Source: Zizania palustris (taxonomy: Eukaryota; Streptophyta; Magnoliopsida; Poales; Poaceae). Taken from it: 64,000 nt of DNA. Positions 32,741-44,855 of the stretch are shown here, piece after piece. The translations under genes were made by a program, and so were the position numbers. The DNA lies in assembly GCA_019279435.1 (NCBI GenBank), contig JAAALK010000283.1, forward strand, positions 3,596,001 to 3,660,000, written 5' to 3'. The notes under the pieces were generated by a model. That model made no database searches, had not been told where the DNA came from, and saw only the letters and a program-made list of their open reading frames with translations. Within the stretch, counting starts at the first letter, position 1; every line of letters starts with the position of its first letter.

Positions 32741-33895
32741 ATGACCAACACTCAGGGATCCGATGCTCCCCAAAACGGCGGGGACAACGGAAACTTGCCT
32801 CAATGGGGAGCAACGGAGCAGAGGCAGGCCCCAGTCGCCAACCACCCCACATTGGCCGAGATGATGGCCAACCAGAACCAACTGACATCCACGTTGTTGA
32901 ACCAGATGCAACAACAGCAAAACCAGATGCAGGAGCAACAGGCTCAATTCTTTCGTCTGCACAAACAGTAGCCCGAGATCCCTCGTCCCGCCGCTCCGGC
33001 ATCAGCCTCACAACTGTCGGAGTTTCTCCGAGTCCGCCCTCCCACGTTCTCTAGCACTACCAACCCCATGGAGGCTACTGACTAGCTAAGAACGATAGGG
33101 AAAAAGTTGGACCTCCTGACTTGCACTGAGCAGGAGAGGGTAGCCTTCGCTGCCAACCAACTCCAGGGACCCGCCGCAGAATGGTGGGATAACCTGCGCG
33201 AGACTCTGCCGGAGGGACACGTCCATACTTGGGCGGAGTTCTCCTCCGCTTTCCGCGTAGCCCACGTCCCTGACGGCATTATTGCCCAGAAGCAGCAGGA
33301 GTTTAGGGACCTACAACAAGGAAGCAGGTCCGTGACAGAATACCTGCATGAGTTTAGCCGGCTAGCCCGGTATGTGCCAAAGGAAGTCCGCACTGATACG
33401 GTCCGGCAGTCCAAGTTTCTCGGGGGGCTGAAGGATGAGATTTCCCTTCAGCTGGTGTCCGAAGATTACACCAACTTCCAAAAGTTGGTCAACAAGGTAA
33501 TCATTCAGGAGACCGAGCAGAATAAGGTCGACCTAAAGAAGAAGAGGATGATCGCCTTCCGCCAGAATCAAGGAATGGCGCAGAGGCCACATTTTGCACC
33601 TCCCCCACCGACGCCCCAATATCACCCGCGCCCGGTGTACCGTCCCGCGCCACCCGCTGCCAACCCCGAAGCAGGACATCCTCACCCCGCTCCTGCCGCA
33701 CCAGCCACTCCAACTGCCCCTGCCAAGAAAGCAGAGGTTCTGCGCGACAAGCACGGCAAGCCCGTGATTTGCTTCAACTGCCGCCAGGAAGGGCATTACT
33801 CCCACCAGTGCCCCCACCCCAAGCGTCCGCAAGGAGTCGCGGCCAATCCTGCCGTCCGCGCCCGCATCAACCATGTCTCCGCCGAGGAAGCCTAG
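32741..33895 (+). pseudogene. G1 gag
   Basis: ATG at 32741. The N-terminus is Gln/Asn-rich with MQQQQNQMQEQQ; then the gypsy gag core (AAEWWDNLRETLPEG, WAEFSSAFR, QEFRDLQQGSRSVTEYLHEF), a Pro-rich linker and a CCHC knuckle CFNCRQEGHYSHQC near 33774. Stops at 32969 (TAG), 33083 (TAG for Trp) and 33893 (TAG) break it; the same frame continues into protease. Gag forms the particle and binds RNA. Confidence 0.88.
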
Positions 33896-34402
33896 GCTGC
33901 ACCAGAAATTGTCATGGGTAAGTTTACAGTACATTCGGCCCCTGTAGTGGTCTTATTTGATACTGGAGCTACGCACTCCTTTATTTCAACAATTTTTGTG
34001 GAAAAATATAATCTGAACAAGTGTGAACTAGCAAGGCCAGTATTAATAGCCACCCTTGGCAAACAAACCCAAGCCCACTCTTATAGTCCAAGGGTATGGG
34101 TAGATATCCAAGGTACAATATTCTGGGTCGACCCCATCCTAATAGAATGCCAAGGTTTGGATCTGATACTAGGAATGGATTGGCTCAACAAACACCAGGG
34201 TGTGATAAGATGTGCTCGGAGGCAAGTGACTGTGACCAGTGAAGAAGGGACTGTTGTCACTTTCCAAATGCCAAGTCAGAAGTCCAGAAGACCTCGTCTA
34301 CACCAGATTGCCTTGGAAGAGATACCAGTAGTCTGCGAATACCCAGACGTATTTCCAGAGGATTTACCAGGGATGCCACCCAAAAGGGACATTGAGTTCT
34401 AG
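33896..34402 (+). pseudogene. G1 aspartic protease
   Basis: Same frame as gag. VVLFDTGATHSFIS contains the catalytic DTG; LILGMDWLNKHQGVI is the second conserved block. The linker to RT carries YPDVFPEDLPGMPP. A TAG at 34400 replaces the usual GAG of FEIDL. It would cut the gag-pol polyprotein. Confidence 0.9.
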
Positions 34403-35640
34403 ATTGATCTAGTACCCGGAACAACTCCCATCTACAAGCGACCGTATCAGATGTCCACCAATGAGCTAGCTGAGATGAAGCAGCAACTTGAGTACCTTGA
34501 GAAGAAAGGTTACATCAGACCTAGCACATCCCCGTGGGGAGCCCCCGTCATCTTCATTGAGAAGAAGGAGGACAAGGCTAAGCGTATGTGCGTAGATTAT
34601 CGAGCCTTGAGTGAGGTGACCATCAAAAATAAGTACCCTTTACCCAGGATCGATGATCTATTTGATCAGCTGAAAGGAGCCACGGTGTTCTCCAAGATTG
34701 ACCTACGGTCTGGTTATCATCAGCTGAGGATTCGAGAGGAAGACATACCCAAGACGACATTCACTTCTCGCTATGGACTTTACGAGTGTACCGTCATGTC
34801 CTACGGATTGACCAACGCCCCGGCTTTCTTCATGAATATGATGAATAAGGTGTTCATGGAATACATGGACAAATTTATAGTGGTGTTTATAGATGACATC
34901 CTCATCTATTCCAAGGACAAAGAGGAGCACGAGACCCACATCTGATTGACCTTAGGAAAACTAAGGGAACATCAGTTATACGCCAAGTACAGCAAGTTCA
35001 AATTGTGGACGGCAGAAGTAAAGTTCCTTGGACATATCATCTCCGCACAAGGTATCACAGATTGGTTGCCACCTACCAACGTATCAGAGATACAGAGTTT
35101 TCTGGGTTTGGCAGGATATTATCGGCAATTTATCGAAAATTTCTCCAAGATATCCAAGCCTATGACTAAGTTGTTGCAAAAGGGGGAGAAGTTTGAATTG
35201 ACTCCCGAATATGAGGAAAGTTTTCGCACCCTCAAGACCCGGCTGGTGTCAGCACCCATACTGACCCTACCAGATATAAGAAAGGACTTCCATGTCTATT
35301 GCGACGCATCTCGCCAGGGATTGGGATGTGTTCTTATGCAAGACGGGAAGGTTGTCTCGTACGCCTCTCGACAATTGAGACCCCATGAGCTAAACTACCC
35401 TACACACGACCTGGAATTGGCCGCTGTTGTGCACGCCCTGAAAATATGGAGGCATTATTTGGTCGGAAACCACTGCGAAGTCTTTACGCATCACAAGAGT
35501 TTGAAGAATATCTTCACGCAGCCGGATCTCAACCTTAGGCAAAGACAATGGTTAGAATTGATAAAGGACTACGACCTAGGCATTCACTACCATCCCGACA
35601 AAGCAAACATGGTAGCTGATGCATTATGTCGTGAAGGATA
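34403..35640 (+). pseudogene. G1 reverse transcriptase and RNase H
   Basis: Gypsy RT blocks in order: MKQQLEYLEKKGYIRPS, GAPVIFIEKKEDK, CVDYRALSEVTIKNKYPLPR, DLRSGYHQLRI, the catalytic FIDD near 34890, LGHIISAQGI. A TGA at 34943 replaces CGA. RNase H follows: YCDASRQGLGCVLM with the first Asp, HDLELAAVVHALKIWRHYL with the Glu, and FTHHKSLKNIF, where the family has FTDHKSL, so a catalytic Asp is now His. ADALCRE marks the domain end. RNase H would be inactive even if translated. Confidence 0.9.
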
Positions 35641-37183
35641 TTGCACCACCATCGTGATTCAGGATCACACGCCTTTGTTATATAAGGATATGGAAAAGTT
35701 AAATCTCGTGTTAACCATAGGAGCCTATCTAGCCACCCTGGAGACCCAACCGGTCCTATTCGAGCAGATCTGTGAGGCTCAGTTAGAAGACCCAGACATG
35801 GCAGCTATTAAGAAAAACATGAGACAGGGCAAGGCCCCAGGATTTTCAGAGGATGAGAATGGCACCATATGGTTCGGAACCAGGATCTGTGTGCCAGATA
35901 AACCGGCAATAAAGACCCTTATTCTAAGGGAGGCCCATGATACTTTGTACTCCATCCATCCCGGGAGTACAAAGATGTACCAAGACCTGAAGGAACGATA
36001 TTGGTGGGTTAGCATGAAAAAGGAGATTTCCCAGTTCGTCGTGGAATGTGATACCTGCCACCGAGTAAAGGCAGAACACCAGAGACCCGCAGGGCTGTTA
36101 CAACCACTTAAAGTACCTGAATGGAAATGGAAGAGATCGGTATGGATTTTATCACCGGACTCCCAAAGACCCAACTTGGTTATGATTCTATATGGATAAT
36201 CATTGATCGGCTAACAAAGGTAGCTCACTTCATAGCCGTCAAGACGGCCTTCAGCGGCCCTAAACTAGCAGAGTGGTATATGGCCCGCATAGTATGTCTT
36301 GATGGAGTACCTAAAAAGATAGTCTCCGATAGGGGGAGTCAGTTTACATCTCGATTCTGGAAAAACCTTCAAGAGGAAATGGGAACGAGACTAAACTTCA
36401 GCACAACATACCACCCTCAGACAGATGGACAAACTGAAAGGGTGAATCAGATATTAGAGGATATGCTTCGGGCATGTGTCTTGGACTTTGGAGGAACTTG
36501 GGACAAGAGTTTACCGTACACTGAGTTTTCGTACAACAACAGTTATCAAGCCAGCCTTCATATGTCCCCGTTCGAAGCTTTATATGGATGTAAGTGCAGG
36601 ACGCCTCTACTTTGGGATTAAACCAGTGAATCCCAAGTGTTTGGAACAGACATCCTTCGGGAAGCTGAGGAGAAGGTACAGATCATCAGAGACCAACTCA
36701 AGACAGCCCAATCTCGACAGAAGAGCTATGCGGACAATCATCATCAAGATTTAGCCTTTGAAGAGGGAGACCATGTCTACCTCCGAGTTACCCCTCTCCG
36801 TGGCACTCAACGGTTTAACATGAGAGGAAAATTGGCACCTCAATACGTTGGACATTTTCCCATTGTTCGACGTCAAGGCGAGGTCGCTTATCAGTTAGAG
36901 CTACCACCCTCATTGGCTGGGGTACATGACGTGTTTCATGTGTCACAACTAAGAAGTGTCTTCGAGTCTAGAAGAGCAAGTAGACCTTCAGCAATTGAAC
37001 ATTCAAGAAGATCTGACCTATGTGGAAAAACCCGTCAAGATCTTGGAAGTCAAAGAAAGGACCACCAGGAGTCGCGTCATTCGCTTCTGTAAAGTTCAGT
37101 GGAGCAATTATCCCGTAGAGGAAGCTACATGGGAAAAAGAGGAAGAACTCAAAGCACAGCATCCAGAGCTATTCAAGGATTGA
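35641..37183 (+). pseudogene. G1 integrase with C-terminal chromodomain
   Basis: The HHCC zinc domain (EAHDTLYSIHPG, CDTCHRVK) is followed by a one-base frameshift near 36130, the core MDFITGLPKT (Asp), SDRGSQFTS (Asp) and DGQTERVNQ (Glu), a TAA at 36619 for CAA, the GPY/F-type tail, another frameshift near 36950 from a lost A, and a chromodomain (YVEKPVKILEVKERTTRSRV, EEATWEKEEEL). Chromodomains steer chromovirus integration toward heterochromatin. Inactive in this copy. Confidence 0.9.
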
Positions 37184-37208
37184 TCCGAATCTCGAGGATG
37201 AGATTCTC

Positions 37209-37225
37209 TGTAAGGGGGACAGGAT
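37209..37225 (+). other. Polypurine tract of G1
   Basis: TGTAAGGGGGACAGGAT immediately before LTR 2, matched at 28386-28402. Confidence 0.75.
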
Positions 37226-40200
37226 TGTAACATCCCAAGATTTAAAAATAAATAAAATAAAGGAAATACATTTTCAGGGAATTAAAGGAATTATTTAATT
37301 AAAGAAAACCCTAAAAGAGACCTACTAAATCTAAACAGAAGGAAATACTTTATATTTTAACTTGGAAAATTTATGGAGGAATTTGGAGGCCAAGATATAA
37401 TTTTAGGAATTTTTACAAATTTTTATCAATAGTGGTTCAACCCTTAAACAAATAAATGAATTACTGGAATTATTTTAATTAAGAAAAGGATTTTAAATAA
37501 ACTTGGGCCGCAACCCTCCAATCTACCCCGGCCCAGCCCAGTCCAAGCCTGGAGACACTGACATGCGGGGTCCGCCTGTCGGCGCTCGCACCCCCTCTCT
37601 TCTCCCCGCGCTCGCCTCTGCCTTGCCCACCCGTCAGCCTCGCTAACGCCTCCCTTTGCCACTAACAGCCCGGGCCCGTCTATCGGCCCCTTTCCTTTTT
37701 CGATCGCCCGCTGACAGGTGGAGCCCACCTGTCAGATCCTTCGTCTCCGATGGAAGGGGATCTCTCCCCTTTCCTATCCCGCCACCCCCTTTCCTTTTCC
37801 CGCCGCCGGCCGCCCCTATCCACCTGGGTCCACCTCGGACTCCCTTCCTCTGACCCCGGCGATCTCTTTCCCCCTTTAGCCGACGTGTGTCCGCATATAT
37901 GTAAGCTAGCCCACGAAAATGGAACCCTTGCCGGAGAAGGAAGGAAACCTTCGTTTTCCTTCCATTTGGCCGCCGCCGCCGACCCTATAAAGACCCCCTC
38001 GGCTCACCGCACTCCGCCCAGCCCTAAAACCCTAGCCAGAGCACTCCAGAGCACCGCTACCACTTTTTTGGCCTTTAGCCCTGCTTCACCTCCGGCCACC
38101 ACTCGCCGCCGCCTCGGGCCTCCTCCGTCCACGCCGCTGCCACCTTCATGACCGCAGGAGCCCGCCCGTCCTCGGCCATGCCTCCGTTGGCTGTGAGGAC
38201 CACTAGATCATCGTCGCCATCAAGCACCCGAACACCCCTCGTCGTCTACCCTCACCGCCGATCACCATCGGATGTCCTTCACCGCTGTCGCAGGTACGGT
38301 CATGACCGCCGTCCCCTCCTCAATCCATTTCATCCAAGACCTAGGGCCCTAGGCCCTCGCCGTCGCCGTCGCCGCCGCACCCGAGCACCACCGTCGAAGG
38401 AGACGAAGGGAACCATACTCCTTTACGCGCGTGCCGTGCCGGATTAAATCTCGGCCGCACGATCGTGATCGAAGCACCCAGATTAAATCCCTACAGGATT
38501 TAATTTCAGCCTTTGATCTGGTCAAAAGGGTACGGTGCGATCTGGGCCGTCCAGATCCACTTAACCCTCCCGCCTCGCATCTGGCCACCGAATCCAAATC
38601 CAATGGTCCAGATCAATCCGGTTCACGCGCATAGTAACCTAGTCCACCGTGTGTCTGGCTCACCGTGGACCCGAGCCCATTTTCTGTTTAAAATAAAATC
38701 CAGAAAATTGTTTAAACTTTGAAAATTCATAACTTTCTCATTTTAACTCCAAATTTCACCATTCAAATTTTGTTAAATTCCTCTTTTTATTCTCTACACA
38801 TTAATGCCATAAAAACAGTATGTCCCTTTAGCCCAAAATATTCTTATTAAATAAATAAGTAAAAACACCTTAGGGATAAATGGTTAATTCATAAAATAAA
38901 TTAGGAAAAACCTTAAAATCTAATCTTTAATGTTTTTCAACATAACTTCAGAATAATGAAGTTTAATTCCACATATTTAAGGTCATAAACTTGTATGCTT
39001 ATATAATTTGTGATATTTTGATTGTTTATTGAATGTTTTATTTTTCCGTATCGAGAAGACTACGAGATCGTCGAGGAGCCGGAGTTTTACCCCGAGGTTC
39101 CTCCATCACCATTTGCTGATCAAGGCAAGTCACAACCCCCATTTTGATCATCATTGAGCCCATGTTTTAATAAATTATCGCTATAACTCATAGGATAATA
39201 TTGCATTAGTCTAATCTCAAGCCTTGCACTATATTTATTAGATCCCCGTCCTTGTGTGTAAACCCAAGCCATGCTTATTGAGCCTTAACTCCTTGTCACT
39301 CTACTATAATATATTAGCTAGTGTCCAATGTACCGACACAACTACAATAGGATAAAAAGAATGAGTCTTAGATAGATGAATTCTACTATATGTATTTCCC
39401 CGTTATTCTCGTATTTGGACTCTGTTGGAGTTGGCTATGTTATAAGTATGGTGGGTTCTGGGTGCAAGCTAGGGCATTAGTTGGTCACACCCGGGGAACT
39501 ATAAGGAATGGTCTGTGGGATCTGTTACAAAGCACTTCCGTACTAACCACAAGTCTAATGGGTAAGTCCTAACTGAAAGTATGGAACAATCTGACTCGAT
39601 GCACCATAGTGGAGGGGGCAAGGGGCATCCTGCGGGTGACTTGTACCGACGTGGCTCAAGGGGGGTATGGTGTTGGCTCAACGCGTTGGGGCACCATATG
39701 AAACCCATAAGAGGGTGTTGTCGGGTCGAGGCGGACCATATGGAAGGTTTTGGCACGAGTTCCCGTGGTATAGGTCATCTCGTTACACTTTGGTGTAAGT
39801 GATGAGTGTGTGCCTTGTGGGTACAGTGGTACACCTCTAATCAGAGTATTTAAATCTTTTCGAAAAGTCGAGCCCATGGTCAAGGGTGGGTTGTGTGACT
39901 TATCGCAGTTAGTTTACAATTGTTTGAATTATTGAGTTATTCGTGGCATATAAGGACTGTTGAGCGAGGGTGGGCTGACTGTACCCCTCGAGTTAGAAGA
40001 TGATGATGGTTTTTTCGCTTTACAAATATGCTTTTTTGTAAAGTTAGCCACTATCTCCCTTGTTATTACTCTGCATTATATTTGCATCTGGTGGCTTGCT
40101 GAGTACGATTGTACTCACCCCCGTTGACTTACACCACCAGAACCCATCTACTACGAGGAGGATGAAGGTCTGGAGTAGCAACCCAGTCAAGGCGAGACTG

Positions 40201-40388
40201 GAAGGAGGTGTTCATCTAGGACCCTTGTTTTATTAGTTTCTCTTCACTTTATTCACTTTTTTACTAATACAGTCTACGAACCGTGAATGCTTGTCGTATT
40301 GTACATGGTCGTGTGATAAATGTCTTGGTTTATTGATTTTCTATGGAATTTCAATAACGGTCCGGATTTATTAAATCTAGGCATTACA
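37226..40388 (+). repeat. LTR 2 of G1
   Basis: 3163 bp, TGTAACATCCC to GGCATTACA, close to LTR 1 throughout, with TATAAAG at 37986-37992. It lacks about 40 bases near 40010 that LTR 1 has (31180-31240). Followed by GGTGA and repeat H. Confidence 0.88.
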
Positions 40389-41031
40389 GGTGAGTCCTAC
40401 CACCCTAACGATTGTATCGGCTAGATCATTGTCTTTCGAGGATGATCGTTTTGATCTCTTGAAACATTTGTTCAGTTAATGCGATCGCTGGTTTATCTTG
40501 TTGTATTTGCTAGGTCTAAGGCTGCATCGTTATGATCTCTTGGATTGATGTGAGTTGGGTATTGTGGTTTAAGGCTTCATCGGTTAAGTCTGACATCTTG
40601 ATCTATTGTTTCTGATTTATGTTGTACACCACTCTTCTGAATATAGCATGCCCGATGTGTTAAGTACTATTAATTACTCATGATTTAGCATCTGTCTTGG
40701 TTAAGTCCGATCTTCTTGTTATGGTGATTTAATAGTATGGACGCATTCTATGCTATGTTATATTTAGTTTCTATTGGAGTACAAGCCGATAGGTTATCCT
40801 TAATTCCATGTTGCATCTCATTGATGTTGGGGATTCTTCATCGGCCCTTGTGCGCAACACGCTACTCACACGTCCATCAGCCTAATGGCATTTTATATAC
40901 ATCAGCCGATGACATAATTGATCCCAATGGTCTGGCTTTTATTATTGTCCCAGAATTCGATAAGCACTAGTTTTCATGGCTATTTCTTATCACCATGGTC
41001 ATCGTCTCGATAGCCAACCCGTGTTGCTACT
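40389..41031. repeat. Repeat H, copy 2
   Basis: 40389-40865 matches 27590-28060. It continues to 41031 with sequence absent from copy 1 and is then cut by the LTR of element B. A 77-codon frame starting at 40737 has no recognised domain. Confidence 0.6.
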
Positions 41032-42057
41032 TGTTGGTGCAAAAGAATAAGCTAACATGTTTAGTAAATTCGAAAGACTAACAAACAAAGTGTTTGTTTA
41101 TGTGGACTATTCCGAACCTCTGAATTGGATAATAACTTGAGATAGTTCGAAGTGTATATTGAATACCTGATTATTCGATCCCCCTTACAGAACGAAGAGG
41201 GGTTGTTGGTGTAAAAGATTACGCTAACAGGTTTTCAGAGTTTAGAAACTAACAAACGAAGTGTTTGAAAAGTGAACTATTTCAAGCCTCCGAATTGGAT
41301 AATAGCTCGAAGCAGTTCGAAGATGTGTATTGAATAACTCAGTCTTCCCTCCTCATTACAGGGTAAAACGGGGGGTATTTATAGGCCAAAACCTTAAGGA
41401 AAAGACCCTTTTACCCCTGTGTTACAACCGACATAGTGGAAACTATTCGGTACCCTAAATAGGGTTAAAATGGTAAAATACTAATCTAATGAGAAAGAAG
41501 ATGAGTCTTCCATGATAGCTGGCAAGGAAGCTCTCTGAAGGGTCAATGTTCGAAGATATACTCCGAACTAGAGTTCGCCTCTATCCTTCGAACTTGTTCC
41601 AATATATTTCCAGAGTTAGATGCTGGAAACCTTCGATTAAATCACCTGCTTTTGTCTTGTTGCAGCAGTGACCCCGACGATGAAGTATTTCCCCCAACAG
41701 GGGTATTTATAGACTAGATACATTAGGAAAAGACCTCTTTACCATCTAATTACAACCGACTTAGAAGATAATGTTCAATATTCTTCGTAGGTTTAAAACG
41801 GTAAAAGACTAAATTAATAGTGAGAAGGTAATTCTTCTATCCTTGCTGGCAGTACCCCTCCGGATAGAGAGGTTCTAGGATTCTTTGTTATGCCGATGAA
41901 TTTGCAGAGACCTTTGTTGTAGAAGGCTCCGAATGCAGCGAAGCCTCAATGCTTTAGGACCTTCGGAGATCAAGGCTTCTAACTTCCTTTTGTCTTCTAA
42001 TAACGTTGATGTAGAGGTTTTAAAATGATGCTGAGGATGAAATATTTTCCCCCAATA
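41032..42057 (-). repeat. 3' LTR of element B, split by a solo LTR
   Basis: LTR parts 41032-41213 and 41705-42057. Left end TGTTGGTGC; right end CCCCCAATA, where CCAACA is expected. TATTTATA at about 41704-41711 is the TATA box in reverse. Related to the NE2 LTR. Confidence 0.8.
41214..41699 (-). mobile_element. Solo LTR in the LTR of element B, TSD GGGGT
   Basis: 486 bp, TGTTGGTGTAAAAG to CCCCCAACA, same family as the NE2 and B LTRs. Perfect GGGGT duplications at 41209-41213 and 41700-41704. It lies in the same orientation as the host LTR and within a few bases downstream of the host TATA box. The left end carries the terminal hairpin also seen in NE2. Confidence 0.88.
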
Positions 42058-42073
42058 GTAGCCCCACGAATAC
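42058..42073 (-). other. Polypurine tract of element B
   Basis: The minus strand reads GTATTCGTGGGGCTAC before the LTR, like NE2 and A. Confidence 0.6.
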
Positions 42074-42568
42074 GTCACTCTGAATTGACTGTGTAGTGAA
42101 GAGAGCAGTATACGCAATAAATATTTTCTTGTTTAAGACTTAGAAAAAAGTGAAAGTCCTTACAACCATTGGTAATAATGTCTTCGGTGATAAGAAATCT
42201 CCGGACCTAGAATCTGTTCGAAGGTGTCCAGGAGGGCGGCTTCAAAATCGGGGTTTCTTCGGAGAAAAAACTAGCCATTAGTTCTTAGAGCCGTTAGACC
42301 CAAATTAGTGTCGTTACTCTCCAAGAAGGCTAATGGTCGCACGATCTCATGACAGTTTTAAGTCTTCACTTTAGAGGCCCTGCATGTCATAACGGCGTCA
42401 AAACCAAAACAAAGCAACCCAAATGATGCTCTGTAACATACAACCCAAGGGACTTTAGAGGTTATAAAAGGAGGAGAATTGTGATTTTGAGGCACGTTAA
42501 CAACTGCTCCGTTGGCCCGCCTTTCCCTTTCTCGAGTTTCCATTTCCAACCTTTGTAGCTTTCTTCGA

Positions 42569-43402
42569 TGGCAAGAACTAGCTCCAAGGTTATTGCACCG
42601 ACCTCCGCCGATCCTCGTGATCTCTGACCGTCATTCACCAAGTATATGGATCAATAGTATAGCCTTGGGGCATCGACCTGCTCGAAGAAGACGATAGCCG
42701 AAGCGGTTGCTGGGAAGCTGGGGACAACAGTGAAGGTGCGATCCCTTGGAAAAGAAGTTATTCCGGTACCGCAAGCAGGAGAAGTCATGGTTTTTGAAGC
42801 TTTCTTTAAAGCCAGACTCAGGCTCCCTACTGTGGACTTCTTGATGGAGGTACTGGATCTATTCCATGTAAAGCTTCCTCAACTTTCTCCAAATGCCATC
42901 GCTCACTTGGCCCTCTTCGAATGGACCTTGCGAGCCAATGGTTGTGCGGGGAGGGTGGAGATCTTCGCAACTCTCCACAATTCTTCATGTCAACCGAAGA
43001 CATATACCGGACCCGGAGGAGAGAAGATGGTGGTGGCCTTCAAAAGCATAAATTTCCATTGTCGGGATGAATTTCAAGAAAGGTTTCCGGCGAAGGCCAT
43101 CAATGACCAGTGGTATTTAAAATGGATCCTCCGTTTGTTCTATGCGGAAGTGGACATGGCCTCCGCCTTGGCGGGGCCCCTGGAAGAGATCATGTACCAG
43201 AGGGAAGTGGAGATTAGCCCTGATCCAAGCCAACTTCAGGTACGCCTCAGGTTGTTGTACTCCATAAGTCGACGCATGAGTATGCATTACTTGGCGGAAG
43301 AATTCATAGCCCTCCTAATTCCTCCCTTGATGGCCAATTGGCCTATCCACTTCGAAGAGAACCTAGAGGGGGTACTTCGAGAAATCCCTTCGAACTCCGC
43401 AT
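42569..43402 (+). pseudogene. aORF of element B, exon 1: transposase_28-like domain
   Basis: An ATG at 42569 gives MARTSSKVIAPTS, then a stop; the long open stretch starts at about 42730. It contains EVMVFEAFFKARLRLP, KLPQLSPNAIAHLALFEW, GRVEIFATLHNSSCQP, FQERFPAKAINDQWYLKW and RRMSMHYLAEEFIALL. It matches the piece in A (21101-22100). I assign it to the 'putative gypsy type transposon' (transposase_28) family from memory of its motifs. A donor site CCGCAT/GTAAGC at 43403 opens an intron ending TTTCAG at 43492; removing it keeps the frame. Antisense to the element's pol; its own promoter is not identified. Confidence 0.7.
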
Positions 43403-43492
43403 GTAAGCTTCCCATATATCCTGCATCAAAATGTTTCATACATATATGGATGTAATTTCACTGAACTAATGAGATGATATCTTATCTTTCAG

Positions 43493-44203
43493 CTCTGCGG
43501 ATGACGCTGACTCCAGAGCAAATAGTCCAAGTAGTGGATAAAGTTCTCAGAGCTCCTACGCTCATGGGGAAGGAGCGAAGGATGAAGCTGGTCGAAAATT
43601 GGGAGCGATTCAACCGAGTATGGAGTGTAATCAGAGTCGAGCCCCCAGCCTTTCCAGACTGGTCCGCGACTGAACCAGAACCAAGGAAGAGGAAAGCCGA
43701 GGCCCGCGCCTCCGTCCTGGTGAATACATTGATAAAGAAGGTAGCCCACAAGACGAAGGTTCATACCCCTTCGAAGTCATCCATTTCATCGCTAGAGCTG
43801 TCTGAAGAAGAAGATGATGCGTACGCGCAGATAGCGGAGGAGTCCGAGGCTCTGCTTGCGGGTGATGATGAAGAGGGTTCTCGGATGGAAACTGAGACCT
43901 TCGTCCGAGATGGTGCGGAGATGGTGCCAAACGAAGAGGGGAGCAAACCTAGTCAAGTGGATGCCAAAGTCACTCCATCAGGCCAAACGGATGTCCTGGT
44001 TCGTGACCAAGGCAGAGTTGAGGTCGAAAGGGTTCAGACCCTAGAAATGAAGGGCCCTTCTCTGGACGAAGTGGTGGTTGCCGCAGCCGATGAAACTCTA
44101 GGGACTATTGCTTCTGTTCAATCTCCTAAGTCCGACGAAGACTTCACTTGGATGTTCGAACATTCAAGCAGTACTGTGCGCATTCGACAACAAGGTGGTG
44201 GAG
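43493..44203 (+). pseudogene. aORF of element B, exon 2
   Basis: Begins CTCTGCGGATG after the acceptor. Contains LTPEQIVQVVDKVLRAPT, WERFNRVWSVIRVEPPAFPDW, a basic PRKRKAEAR stretch that could be a nuclear localisation signal, then a long acidic Ser/Glu-rich region (SSLELSEEEDDAYAQIAEE). Open across the whole exon. A donor GGAG/GTACATC at 44204 and acceptor TTTATAG at 44285 define the next intron, again in frame. A has the same order of blocks. Confidence 0.68.
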
Positions 44204-44285
44204 GTACATCTTTACCAACCAAACCATGTTTCACTTTCTTTTACCTGCAACGTTTAAATAATAGTATATACCTTTGAGTTTATAG

Positions 44286-44781
44286 AATCAGTTCCGGTGG
44301 AGGTGGCTCTAGTGAAGGAGGTGGTCCCAAAACTAGAGACAACTTTCGCGCCGATGATAGCTCTGGCACAGGAAACAGCTTCGGCACAAGAGACGGCTTC
44401 GACGCAAGAGACAACTCCGGCGCAGGAGGCAGCTCCGACGTAGGTGACGGTTCTGAAGTAGGTGGTGGCTCCTGGAAAAGGAAAAGGCAAATCCTAGCCA
44501 ATGCTTATTCCCGCGACGGGGTTGACTCTATCTAAGTCAACTGACAGGGGCTAGTCTATAGAAGCTTCGGAGGATGCTTCTCATCATTCAGGGCCTTCTC
44601 CCACCGATGACGATCGGAGTGCCTTGACAAGGCTCTCCTTCTTGCCCTTTTTCTTTAAAGAAGGACATGACTTCGGCCTCTACTGGAGCCTCTAGCTTAC
44701 GCTAGTCGAGAGGTAGTCTCCGCAATAAGCGAGGCCAAAGGGTCGGAGCTAGATGCTGCCCTTGAATGGGCTGCCTATCAG
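44286..44781 (+). pseudogene. aORF of element B, exon 3
   Basis: Starts AATCAGTTCCGGTG and encodes four copies of a six-residue Ala/Gln/Glu/Thr repeat (AQETAS, AQETAS, TQETTP, AQEAAP). Several TAG and TGA codons follow. The exon ends at CTATCAG/GTATGG; the intron 44782-44855 has a T-rich end and GGCAG. Confidence 0.5.
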
Positions 44782-44855
44782 GTATGGTGCACCTGCAAAT
44801 GTTAGTTTTATTTGAAATACATACCATACTCACCTTGCTCTTCTTTTTTTGGCAG

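Larger units (their letters stand above)
28061..40388 (+). mobile_element. G1: Tekay-type chromovirus with extra truncated tail upstream
   Basis: A full element (LTR 28403-31606, interior 31607-37225, LTR 37226-40388) is preceded by 28061-28402, which matches 36887-37225, the last part of the interior. So the order is interior-end, LTR, interior, LTR. The two 3.2-kb LTRs, Met primer site, single gag-pol frame and C-terminal chromodomain fit the Tekay (Del) clade. Target duplication on the right would be GGTGA; the left flank does not show it. Confidence 0.87.
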
